Below are positions 51,678 through 59,798 of a DNA stretch of 64,000 nt, one piece after another; positions within the stretch are counted from its first letter, which is position 1, and every line of letters begins with the position of its first letter. The notes under the pieces were generated by a model that saw only the letters and a program-made list of their open reading frames with translations, ran no database searches and was not told the DNA's origin. Source of the stretch: CAJQLB01 sp905479065 (GTDB taxonomy: Bacteria > Bacteroidota > Bacteroidia > Flavobacteriales > Flavobacteriaceae); the NCBI GenBank assembly GCA_943846735.1, contig OX044364.1:124001-188000 (forward strand), written 5' to 3'. A program made the position numbers and the translations under genes.

Positions 51678-53879
51678 ATGAGTATTAAACAAAATAGCTT
51701 ACAAGAAGCTCTTAAACATTTTTTTGGTTTCTCAACATTTAAAGGACTGCAGGAGCCTGTAATTGAGAGTATCATGTCTGGTACAAATACGTTTGTAATC
51801 ATGCCTACAGGAGGAGGTAAGTCTTTGTGTTATCAATTACCTGCTCTAATGCAATCTGGAACAGCGATTGTTGTTTCTCCGCTCATTGCATTGATGAAAA
51901 ATCAAGTCGACGCCATCAGAGGAGTTTCACAACATGACGGTATTGCACATGTTTTAAACTCATCTTTGAACAAAACTGAGATAAAGCAAGTAAAGTTAGA
52001 CATCACAAATGGGATTACAAAATTACTTTATGTAGCCCCAGAATCTTTGACTAAAGAAGACAATGTTGAGTTTCTAAGAACTGTAGAAATTTCATTTATG
52101 GCGATTGACGAAGCGCATTGTATCAGTGAGTGGGGTCATGATTTTAGACCAGAATATAGAAATTTACGTCATATTATCAAACGTATTGGTGATGGTATTC
52201 CGATGATTGGTTTGACGGCTACCGCTACTCCTAAGGTTCAAGAAGATATTTTAAAGAATTTGGGAATGAATGACGCCAATACGTTTAAGGCCTCATTCAA
52301 TCGTCCAAATTTATTTTATGAAATAAGGCCAAAAACAAAAAATGTCGATGCAGATATCATTCGATTTGTCAAGAAAAATGATGGTAAATCTGGCATTGTT
52401 TATTGTCTCAGCAGAAAACGTGTTGAAGAATTGGCCCAAGTACTTCAGGTCAATGATGTCAAAGCAGTCCCATATCATGCTGGTTTAGATGCAAAGACGA
52501 GAGCTAGACACCAAGACATGTTTTTAATGGAAGACTGTGACGTGGTTGTTGCGACGATTGCATTTGGAATGGGAATAGATAAGCCTGATGTTAGATTTGT
52601 AGTACACCACGATATTCCTAAAAGTATCGAAAGTTATTATCAAGAAACTGGTCGCGCAGGAAGAGATGGAGGTGAAGGTCATTGTTTAGCGTATTACGCA
52701 TATAAAGATATTGAAAAGCTTGAAAAATTTATGTCAGGAAAACCAGTAGCCGAACAAGAAATCGGGCATGCTTTATTACAAGAAGTTGTGGCCTTTGCAG
52801 AAACATCAATTTCGAGGCGTAAATTTATTTTGCATTATTTCGGTGAGGATTTTGATAATGAGACAGGTGATGGGGGTGATCTTGACGATAACATGAGAAA
52901 TCCCAAAAATCGAATTGAAGCACAAGATCAAGTAGTGACACTTATCAATATTGTTACTAAAACAAATGAAAAATATAAAAGTAGGGATTTGGTCAATGTT
53001 ATCATTGGAACAGAGAATGCATTAATTAATTCTCATAAAACTAACGAACAACCATTTTTTGGCAGTGGTAAAGATTTTTCAGATAAATATTGGATGGCGC
53101 TAATACGTCAGGTACTTGTTTCAGGAATGTTAAGAAAAGATATAGAGACTTATGGCGTGTTGAAAGTGACTGATTTGGGTAAAGATTTCGTACAAAAACC
53201 AAAATCATATTTGATGACCGAGGATCATATATTCGATGCTGAAAATGATGAAAGCATTATGACAGCGTCCAAAAGTGGTGCGGCCGTTGCAGATGAAACG
53301 TTAATGAAAATGCTTAAAGATTTACGTAAACAAAATGCAAAAAAGATAGGAGTTCCACCGTTTGTTATATTTCAAGATCCATCTTTAGAAGATATGGCAT
53401 TGAAATATCCTGTAAGTTTTGAGGAACTGAGTAACGTTCATGGCGTAGGTGATGGTAAGGCAAAGCGATATGGGAAGGATTTCATCGAACTTATAGGTCG
53501 TTACGTAAAAGAACATGATATTGAGCGCTTGGATGATTTTATTGTTAAATCAACAGGTTTAAATTCAGCCTTAAAGCTATACATAATACAAAATATTGAT
53601 AGAAAACTTCCACTTGATGATATAGCTTCAGCGAAGGGAATGGACATGTCCGATTTTATAAAAGAAATGGAAGCTATTGTATTTTCAGGAACAAAACTCA
53701 ATATTGATTATTGGATTGATGAGGTTTTAGACGAGGAACAACAAGAAGAAATTCATGACTATTTTATGGAATCAGAAACTGATAAGATTGATGATGCCAT
53801 GGAGGAATTTGATGGAGAATATGATGATGAAGAGCTACGCTTATACCGTATTAAATTTATTAGTGAAGTTGCAAATTAG
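51678..53879 (+). CDS. recQ: ATP-dependent DNA helicase RecQ
   Basis: A 733-residue 3'-5' helicase. The helicase core has VIMPTGGGKSLCYQLPAL (Walker A), AIDEAHCISEWGHDFRPEY (DEAH box and RecQ loop), GLTATATPKVQ and ETGRAGRDG. The RecQ-Ct region follows, with an HRDC-like domain around SNVHGVGDGKAKRYGKDFIELI. The usual zinc-binding cysteines after SRRKFILHYFGE are absent: that segment reads DFDNETGDGGDLDDN. A C-terminal acidic extension (about the last 60 residues) is present. Divergent from kdsD. Confidence 0.95.
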   Translation: MSIKQNSLQEALKHFFGFSTFKGLQEPVIESIMSGTNTFVIMPTGGGKSLCYQLPALMQSGTAIVVSPLIALMKNQVDAIRGVSQHDGIAHVLNSSLNKTEIKQVKLDITNGITKLLYVAPESLTKEDNVEFLRTVEISFMAIDEAHCISEWGHDFRPEYRNLRHIIKRIGDGIPMIGLTATATPKVQEDILKNLGMNDANTFKASFNRPNLFYEIRPKTKNVDADIIRFVKKNDGKSGIVYCLSRKRVEELAQVLQVNDVKAVPYHAGLDAKTRARHQDMFLMEDCDVVVATIAFGMGIDKPDVRFVVHHDIPKSIESYYQETGRAGRDGGEGHCLAYYAYKDIEKLEKFMSGKPVAEQEIGHALLQEVVAFAETSISRRKFILHYFGEDFDNETGDGGDLDDNMRNPKNRIEAQDQVVTLINIVTKTNEKYKSRDLVNVIIGTENALINSHKTNEQPFFGSGKDFSDKYWMALIRQVLVSGMLRKDIETYGVLKVTDLGKDFVQKPKSYLMTEDHIFDAENDESIMTASKSGAAVADETLMKMLKDLRKQNAKKIGVPPFVIFQDPSLEDMALKYPVSFEELSNVHGVGDGKAKRYGKDFIELIGRYVKEHDIERLDDFIVKSTGLNSALKLYIIQNIDRKLPLDDIASAKGMDMSDFIKEMEAIVFSGTKLNIDYWIDEVLDEEQQEEIHDYFMESETDKIDDAMEEFDGEYDDEELRLYRIKFISEVAN

Positions 53880-53974
53880 TAAATGATGTTTGTTGATTAC
53901 CTCATAGAGGCAATGTTTACATATAAATCTTACAAAAACTATTCGTTCTAGCATGGTAAATGGCAAATCCTTTA

Positions 53975-53982
53975 TATATTTG
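53975..53982 (+). promoter_or_regulatory. -7 box upstream of the immunophilin gene
   Basis: TATATTTG matches TAnnTTTG, 20 bases before the ATG at 54003. The -33 element is not obvious. Confidence 0.5.
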
Positions 53983-54002
53983 CCAATCTTAAAACTAAAA
54001 CA

Positions 54003-54935
54003 ATGCAAGACGGTTTATACGCAAAACTCAATACTTCAAAAGGGACAATCTTAATTGCTCTTGAATTTAAAAAGACACCAGGAACAGTAGGCAATTTTGT
54101 TGCCTTGGCTGAAGGTGATTTAGAAAACTCAGTGAAGCCACAAGGAACTCCATATTATGATGGGTTGAAATTTCATCGAGTAATTCCAGATTTTATGATT
54201 CAGGGCGGATGTCCTCAAGGGAGTGGTACAGGAAATCCCGGGTATAAATTTGATGATGAATTCCATCCAGAATTAAAACATGATACCCCAGGAATTTTAT
54301 CCATGGCAAATGCAGGTCCTGGGACTAACGGAAGTCAGTTTTTTATAACACATATTGAGACTCCTTGGTTAGATAATAAGCATACTGTTTTTGGAAAGGT
54401 CCAAGAAGGACAAGATGTGGTTGATATGATTGCCCAAGAAGATGTAATTAATACTTTGGAGATACTTAGGGTTGGTAATGAGGCCGAGCAGTTTAACGCG
54501 ATCGAGGCATTCAGAACTTTTGAAGGTTCTAGAGAACAGCGTTTAGTAGAAGAGAATGCAGAGAAAGAAGCCCTGTTAGATAAAGTTGCTGCTGGATTTG
54601 AATCTACCGAAAGTGGTTTGAGATATCAAATTATTCAAAAAGGTACGGGTGAAATGGCTGTGAAAGGAAAAACAGTATCAGTTCATTATAAAGGGCAATT
54701 ACTTGACGGCACTGTATTTGATTCTTCTTACAAGCGCAACCAGCCTATTGATTTTCCGTTAGGTATGGGACAAGTTATTCCAGGTTGGGATGAAGGTATA
54801 AGTTTATTGCATGTTGGAGATAAAGCGCGTTTTGTAATACCAAGTGATTTGGCTTATGGTTCAGCGGGTGCAGGTGGTGTCATACCACCAAATGCGATTC
54901 TTATATTTGATGTTGAATTGATGGGTGTAAAATAA
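54003..54935 (+). CDS. Fused cyclophilin-FKBP peptidyl-prolyl isomerase
   Basis: A 310-residue protein with two different prolyl isomerase domains. Residues 1-160 are a cyclophilin: LKFHRVIPDFMIQGG (catalytic Arg and Gln), LSMANAGPGTNGSQFFI and HTVFGKV. Residues 195-310 are an FKBP: VSVHYKGQLLDGTVFDSS, DFPLGMGQVIPGWDEGI, YGSAGAGGVIPPNAILIFDVEL. A helical linker lies between. There is no signal peptide, so it acts in the cytoplasm as a folding helper. This order (cyclophilin then FKBP) is the dual-family immunophilin type I associate with flavobacteria. A strong terminator follows. Confidence 0.95.
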   Translation: MQDGLYAKLNTSKGTILIALEFKKTPGTVGNFVALAEGDLENSVKPQGTPYYDGLKFHRVIPDFMIQGGCPQGSGTGNPGYKFDDEFHPELKHDTPGILSMANAGPGTNGSQFFITHIETPWLDNKHTVFGKVQEGQDVVDMIAQEDVINTLEILRVGNEAEQFNAIEAFRTFEGSREQRLVEENAEKEALLDKVAAGFESTESGLRYQIIQKGTGEMAVKGKTVSVHYKGQLLDGTVFDSSYKRNQPIDFPLGMGQVIPGWDEGISLLHVGDKARFVIPSDLAYGSAGAGGVIPPNAILIFDVELMGVK

Positions 54936-54960
54936 AGCAACTACCAATAAATACTTGACA

Positions 54961-55002
54961 GACGAGTTAGATGTTTTATGCGTTTAACTTGTCTTTTTTT
55001 TT
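54961..55002 (+). terminator. Intrinsic terminator after the immunophilin gene
   Basis: GACGAGTTA (54961-54969) pairs with TAACTTGTC (54985-54993) with one G-U wobble, and nine Ts follow. The hairpin overlaps the last codons of the convergent MFS gene. Confidence 0.7.
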
Positions 55003-56201
55003 AGAGCATAAAATGTCAATATTGTACTTAGCAACATCAATAACGCAGCTAAGATAAAAGGTGCGCCTGCAAAAATAATATCTGCCTCTTTATGAGTAAA
55101 ATAAAAAAACACCCCCGTCATAAGAGGCGGCCCAACAATAGCTGATGCACTCATGACACTTGTAAGCGTACCTTGTATTTCACCTTGTTCGTTTGCAGGG
55201 ACTTGATTTGAAATAACTGCTTGAAATGCTGGTCCAGCAATACCACCCAAACAATAGGGGATAAGGAAGATAAACATCATCCAACTTTCTGTCGCCAAAC
55301 CAAATAAAAACATTCCAATAGTGTAGAGAATCATTCCGATATAAATACTTTTTTCATTTCCCAAAATTGGATTTATCCATCGAATAAGAACTCCTTGCAC
55401 CAAACCTACTAATAGGCCCACTACCCCGAGAGAAATCCCAACCATTTTTTCATCCCAATTAAATTGATACATTGTGAAATAACTCCAATTACTTTGAATA
55501 GCGTGGGAAGCAGTATACAAAACAAATACTGCTAAAACCAAGCCAGTTAATGATGGGTATTTTTTTAAATGCAAAAAACTTCCAATAGGATTAGCTCTTC
55601 TTATATCAAATGCTCTTCTATGTTCTTTTGGAAGTGATTCTGGTAATATAAAGTAACCATATAAAAAATTAAGCATGCATAATACGGCTGTCGCATAAAA
55701 TGGTATTCTAGACCCATATTGCCCTAAAAATCCACCGATAACAGGTCCAATTATGAAACCTAAGCCAAATGCAGCACCTATCAAACCAAAGTTTTTTGCT
55801 CTGTTTTCAGGCGTACTAACATCTGCAATGTAGGCACTTGCAGTAGTGATACTAGCACCTGTAATTCCAGCAATAATACGTCCAATAAATAGCCAAGTAA
55901 TTGTTGGCGCAAAAGCCAATAATAAATAATCCAAAGAAAATCCAAATAAAGAAGCCAATATAATCGGTCTTCTTCCATATTTATCACTTAAATTCCCTAT
56001 GATTGGTGCAAAAATAAATTGTATTAGAGCATAAGAAAAGGTTAGCCAACCACCCACTTTTGCAGCATCACTGATATCACCCTGAATAAGTTCTTCGATA
56101 AGTTTTGGAATTACAGGTATAATAATACCCCATCCAATAACATCCAAAAGCATGGTGATAAATATAAAACCGACGGCAGCTTGATTTTTTGTGTTGTTCA
56201 T
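54984..56201 (-). CDS. MFS transporter, Tet(A)-like
   Basis: A 405-residue transporter with 12 TM segments. The GNLSDKYGRRPIIL motif A between TM2 and TM3 and the LFIGRIIAGITGAS and GFIIGPVIGGFLG motifs in the first half match the TCR/Tet family of H+-coupled exporters. Many such chromosomal members do not confer tetracycline resistance, so the substrate is unknown. It faces the immunophilin gene tail-to-tail and is divergent from nothing nearby; the thioredoxin-like gene upstream (56251-56805) runs in the same direction, 49 bases away. Confidence 0.93.
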   Translation of the reverse strand: MNNTKNQAAVGFIFITMLLDVIGWGIIIPVIPKLIEELIQGDISDAAKVGGWLTFSYALIQFIFAPIIGNLSDKYGRRPIILASLFGFSLDYLLLAFAPTITWLFIGRIIAGITGASITTASAYIADVSTPENRAKNFGLIGAAFGLGFIIGPVIGGFLGQYGSRIPFYATAVLCMLNFLYGYFILPESLPKEHRRAFDIRRANPIGSFLHLKKYPSLTGLVLAVFVLYTASHAIQSNWSYFTMYQFNWDEKMVGISLGVVGLLVGLVQGVLIRWINPILGNEKSIYIGMILYTIGMFLFGLATESWMMFIFLIPYCLGGIAGPAFQAVISNQVPANEQGEIQGTLTSVMSASAIVGPPLMTGVFFYFTHKEADIIFAGAPFILAALLMLLSTILTFYALKKKTS

Positions 56202-56250
56202 GTATTACTTGTCTGATGCAAATAAAACAAAAAGTCAATCAAATTTGATT

Positions 56251-56805
56251 TTATTTCCATTTTATATTACATCCAATACTCGGTTTTTGTTTTCGGGTGT
56301 TATTATCTTCCTTGAGTAGACACTCTAAAGCGTGTATAACGTCACTTCCTGTAACAGGAATATCATTATTAGGTCGGGAATCATCTAGTTGTCCTCGATA
56401 TATTAACTGAGATAAGTTGTTGAAAATAAAAATATCAGGAGTACATGCTGCATCAAACGCTTTGGCAACAGTCTGCGCTTTATCAAATAAATAAGGAAAG
56501 GGATAATGGTTTATTTTTGCGTGATATTTCATGTTTTCGGGACCATCCTCAGGATATGATACTGGGTCATTGCTTGAAATTGCTATAAAATTAACTCCTT
56601 TGTTTTGATAGTTTACTGCAATGGAAACCAGCATTTTATTGACGTGAATTACAAATGGACAATGATTGCAAATGAACATGACAACAGTCCCATTGACCCC
56701 TTTATTTTCAGCGATATGAAAAGGTTTATTGTTGACGGTATTTATTAACTCAAAAGTTGGGAGGATGGTGCCAATTGGCAACATGTTAGAGGGTGTTAAT
56801 GACAT
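56251..56805 (-). CDS. Thioredoxin-like / AhpC-TSA family protein
   Basis: A 184-residue thioredoxin-fold protein. GTVVMFICNHCPFVIHVNKML holds a CxxC-type motif (CNHC). FIAISSNDPVSYPEDGPENM, FDAACTPDIFIF and YRGQLDDSRP then follow the family pattern, and the C-terminus ends QKPSIGCNIKWK. Cysteines also lie in ACTPD and the C-terminus. The ATG at 56805 gives the family N-terminus (SLTPSNMLPIGT); an upstream frame to 56880 adds a hydrophobic stretch that does not resemble it. Probably a cytoplasmic redox protein of unknown partner. Confidence 0.88.
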   Translation of the reverse strand: MSLTPSNMLPIGTILPTFELINTVNNKPFHIAENKGVNGTVVMFICNHCPFVIHVNKMLVSIAVNYQNKGVNFIAISSNDPVSYPEDGPENMKYHAKINHYPFPYLFDKAQTVAKAFDAACTPDIFIFNNLSQLIYRGQLDDSRPNNDIPVTGSDVIHALECLLKEDNNTRKQKPSIGCNIKWK

Positions 56806-56902
56806 GCCTAGGATTTTTAGAATAAAAATAAAGAAAGAGTCACTAATCTCTGTAATTTTAATTAAAATTTTTATATTCATGAGCTACTAACTGTATGGAC
56901 AT

Positions 56903-57238
56903 ATGAGTGACACTATAAATTTTGAAGATTTCACCAAGGTTGATTTGCGCATCGGAACAATTATAGATGTTGATGATTTTCCAAAAGCGCAAAACCCGTC
57001 CTTTAAATTAACCATTGATTTTGGAGATTTGGGAATAAAAAAATCATCAGCACAGATTACAATGTTATATGGTAAAAAAGAACTTATTGGAAAACAGATT
57101 GTAGCAGTTGTCAATTTTCCTAAAAAGCAAATTGCTAACTTTATGAGCGAATGTTTGATTCTTGGGGCAGTAGACAGTCAAGGTGTAATTTTATTAAATC
57201 CAGAGGGTCCAGTAATTAATGGATCAACAGTGTCATAA
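56903..57238 (+). CDS. csaA: CsaA-type tRNA-binding protein
   Basis: A 111-residue OB-fold protein: FEDFTKVDLRIGTIIDVDDFPKAQNPSFKLTIDFG, then QITMLYGKKELIGKQIVAVVNFPKKQIANFMSECLILGA, the tRNA-binding domain of CsaA/MetG C-terminus type. It is thought to act as a chaperone or to bind tRNA elbow regions. The start ATG at 56903 is 97 bases from the divergent thioredoxin-like gene. The next gene (bile acid:Na+ symporter family) begins 4 bases after its stop. Confidence 0.93.
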   Translation: MSDTINFEDFTKVDLRIGTIIDVDDFPKAQNPSFKLTIDFGDLGIKKSSAQITMLYGKKELIGKQIVAVVNFPKKQIANFMSECLILGAVDSQGVILLNPEGPVINGSTVS

Positions 57239-57242
57239 TACT

Positions 57243-58148
57243 ATGCAAGAAATTGACAATGTTCAAATAAATTTTGATGCAAATGGGCTATTATTGCTCA
57301 ATGTTGCTTTAGCTTTAGTCATGTTTGGTGTCGCACTGGGTATTACCATTAACGATTTTAAAAATTTATTTAAGCAGCCTAAAATTATTTTAGCAGGAAT
57401 TCTTTCACAATTTTTTTTATTACCATTATTAACTTTTGGGTTGGTAGTGCTTTTAGAACCTGAACCAAGTATTGCACTGGGAATGATTATGGTAGCAGCT
57501 TGTCCTGGAGGAAATATTTCAAATTTCATGACGCACCTGGCTAAAGGGAACACTGCACTGTCAATCAGTTTAACGGCGTGTGCTACTTTTTTTGCTTTAT
57601 TTATGACTCCTTTTAACTTTCAATTCTACGGTAATCTATACGAACCAACTTCAAGTATTTTAAAAACAATTAATTTAGATTTTTTTGAGTTAGTTAAAGT
57701 GGTTATTTTAATTCTCGGGATTCCATTAATCTGTGGTATGTATATCAGGTCTAGTCGAGAGAGGATTGCTTTGAGGCTCTCTAAATTGCTTAAGCCGATT
57801 TCCATTTTTGTTTTTTTAATTATTGTTGTTGTGGCACTTTTGAACAACATGGATATATTTTTTGAGCACATCCATTATGTATTTTTTATTGTTTTGGGGC
57901 ATAACTTTTTAGCCCTATTACTCGGTTATACTATTGCACGTTTGTTTAATTTATCATTGAGAGACCAAAAAACATTGGCTATTGAAACCGGCATTCAAAA
58001 TTCAGGATTGGGTTTATTACTCATATTTACTTTTTTTAATGGCTTAGGAGGTATGGCAATCTTAGCTGCATTTTGGGGTATATGGCATATTATTTCTGGA
58101 TTAATAATTGCAACTTATTGGTCAAAACAAACATTAAAAAAATATTGA
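57243..58148 (+). CDS. Bile acid:sodium symporter-family transporter
   Basis: A 301-residue membrane protein with about ten TM segments, of the BASS (SBF) family. Signature stretches are LVMFGVALGITINDFK and LGMIMVAACPGGNISNFMTHLAKGN (TM4 and the discontinuous helix). In the second half IETGIQNSGLGLLLIF matches the second crossing helix. These carry Na+-coupled organic anion uptake. ATG at 57243 is preferred; 57219 would overlap csaA by 20 bases. The stop overlaps the PlsC-like start by 4 bases. Confidence 0.9.
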   Translation: MQEIDNVQINFDANGLLLLNVALALVMFGVALGITINDFKNLFKQPKIILAGILSQFFLLPLLTFGLVVLLEPEPSIALGMIMVAACPGGNISNFMTHLAKGNTALSISLTACATFFALFMTPFNFQFYGNLYEPTSSILKTINLDFFELVKVVILILGIPLICGMYIRSSRERIALRLSKLLKPISIFVFLIIVVVALLNNMDIFFEHIHYVFFIVLGHNFLALLLGYTIARLFNLSLRDQKTLAIETGIQNSGLGLLLIFTFFNGLGGMAILAAFWGIWHIISGLIIATYWSKQTLKKY

Positions 58149-59176
58149 AAAATTTATGGTTACATACTGTCAGAGCCTACATAAGTATTGGAATGTTTTT
58201 TTACTTCAAACGTATTGAAGTATTCGATGTTCACAATGTTCCTAAAGACAAACCAGTTTTATTTCTTGGGAACCATCAAAACGCACTTCTAGATCCATTG
58301 TTAATCGCAGTAAAATGTGGGCGATTTTCTTATTTTTTAACGCGGGCATCCGTGTTTAAAAAAGAATTAATTCGCAAATTATTAATGAGTTTACAAATGC
58401 TTCCGGTGTATCGTGTAAGAGATGGCTGGAATAACATAACAAACAATACTACCATTTTCAACACATGTACAGAATTGCTTAATAAAAATCAAGCGATAGT
58501 TATGTTTCCTGAGGGCAATCATAATTTAGCAAGACGTGTAAGACCACTAAGCAAAGGTTTTACAAGAATTGTTTTTGATTCGATAGAAAAACACCCCAAT
58601 TTAGATTTACAAATAGTGCCTGTTGGCCTAAACTTTGTCAATGCCCCTCAATTTGCAGACAGTGCGGCCTTGTATTTTGGAGAGCCTATTGATGCTCAAT
58701 CCTTTGTCCAAAAGAACAGACATGTCGCAGTAGCAAGTTTGAAGAAGAAAATCAAGACTGAACTGTCTCAATTAACCACAGATATCCCTTTGGACAAGTA
58801 TGAGGAAATAATCGCGCTATTAGATTTGAAAAAAGTAAATTATTTAAGGCCTAAAGAAATAAACGCTTGTATCAAATCAGGTTCCTTACCTTGTGATTTG
58901 TCCAGAAAAGATAAAAATAAATTGTTAAAAAAATGTTTGAAGTTATTGATGATAATTTCTGTGATATTACCTTACGTAATCTGGAAGTTTTTAATTGAAT
59001 CAAAAATTGAAGAAGCGGAATTTATTGCAACATTCAGATTTGCAGTGGCCATTACTTTAGTCCCATTTTATTTAGTTGGTCTGGGAATCTTTTTATCTTT
59101 ATCAATATCGCTGCTCGCAGGTTTCTTATATGTCTCTATTGCTGCGCTTCTCGTATTGGCTGCTATAAAGTTGTAA
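58145..59176 (+). CDS. PlsC-like glycerophospholipid acyltransferase
   Basis: A 343-residue membrane-associated acyltransferase. The active-site motif GNHQNALLDPLL (His and Asp separated by five residues rather than four) is followed by a ASVFKKELIRKLLMSLQMLPVYR segment, and FPEGNHN is motif III. The C-terminal third has hydrophobic segments (LLMIISVILPYVIWKF and FAVAITLVPFYLVGLGIFL). Probably acylates lysophosphatidic acid or a related lipid. TTG at 58145 gives the family-like N-terminus and overlaps the previous stop by 4 bases (TTGA), so translational coupling is likely. Confidence 0.88.
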   Translation: MKNLWLHTVRAYISIGMFFYFKRIEVFDVHNVPKDKPVLFLGNHQNALLDPLLIAVKCGRFSYFLTRASVFKKELIRKLLMSLQMLPVYRVRDGWNNITNNTTIFNTCTELLNKNQAIVMFPEGNHNLARRVRPLSKGFTRIVFDSIEKHPNLDLQIVPVGLNFVNAPQFADSAALYFGEPIDAQSFVQKNRHVAVASLKKKIKTELSQLTTDIPLDKYEEIIALLDLKKVNYLRPKEINACIKSGSLPCDLSRKDKNKLLKKCLKLLMIISVILPYVIWKFLIESKIEEAEFIATFRFAVAITLVPFYLVGLGIFLSLSISLLAGFLYVSIAALLVLAAIKL

Positions 59177-59230
59177 TGTAGAGTATTGAAAATTATTTAA
59201 TTCGTGTTATCATAACAAATTAAACACACA

Positions 59231-59263
59231 AAAAAGCCAATACTTTTTAATGAGTATCGGCTT
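59231..59263 (-). terminator. Terminator of the DUF3276 gene
   Basis: AAGCCAATACT (59234-59244) pairs with AGTATCGGCTT (59253-59263) with one mismatch. On the reverse strand it is followed by a run of Ts (59235-59229), 23 bases after the DUF3276 stop. It may also stop the convergent PlsC-like transcript. Confidence 0.65.
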
Positions 59264-59285
59264 CATATAGATTTACATAGTTTAT

Positions 59286-59666
59286 TTAAATATCTTCAAA
59301 GTTCACATCGGTGAAACTTTCTGGTGCGCTCGGTGAATCATCAGACGATTCTGTATTGTATTCCTCTTTCTTAAAATCTTTTTGATGACGTTCACTAATA
59401 ACTTCTTCACCTTTCTCATCAATAATATAGTCGGTCATTTCAGCTAAAATACTATTGAATTCAGAAAAGTCCTCTTTGTAAAGGTAAATTTTATGCTTTT
59501 TGTAATGAAACGAGCCATCATCATTTGTGAATTTTTTACTTTCAGTGATTGTAAGGTAATAATCACCTGCTTTTGTCGCTCTTACATCAAAAAAGTAAGT
59601 ACGTCTACCTGCTCTTAATACTTTCGAAAAAATTTCCTCTTTCTCCATCATATCATTGTGACCCAT
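59286..59666 (-). CDS. DUF3276-family protein (PUR-alpha-like)
   Basis: A 126-residue protein of the DUF3276 family, which has a PC4/PUR-alpha-like nucleic-acid-binding fold. FSKVLRAGRRTYFFDVRATKAGDYYLTITESKK is the core, followed by HKIYLYKEDFSEFNSILAEMTDYI, and then an acidic, low-complexity C-terminal tail. It probably binds single-stranded DNA or RNA. The family is common in Bacteroidota and Borrelia (as PUR-alpha homologues). It stands alone, with a terminator after it. The start ATG at 59666 could be replaced by a Met four to six codons on. Confidence 0.86.
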   Translation of the reverse strand: MGHNDMMEKEEIFSKVLRAGRRTYFFDVRATKAGDYYLTITESKKFTNDDGSFHYKKHKIYLYKEDFSEFNSILAEMTDYIIDEKGEEVISERHQKDFKKEEYNTESSDDSPSAPESFTDVNFEDI

Positions 59667-59798
59667 AATATTGTTATTTTTTTAGAATTTATTACTTCTC
59701 AAAAATCTAAAAAAAATATATAGCAACCAACTAATTTGCGCATTACTTTTAACTCTTAACATTTCCACATCCTTTAAAAACTGAATATTAGGAAATCT

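Noticed and set aside
53880..54002. CCTC/GAGG inverted repeat after recQ as a terminator
   Set aside because: Four base pairs only and no T-run follows; too weak to call.
54984..56201. MFS gene as an acquired tetracycline resistance determinant
   Set aside because: It is Tet-family-like but lies in a housekeeping context without mobile element or TetR neighbour, so a resistance call is not supported.
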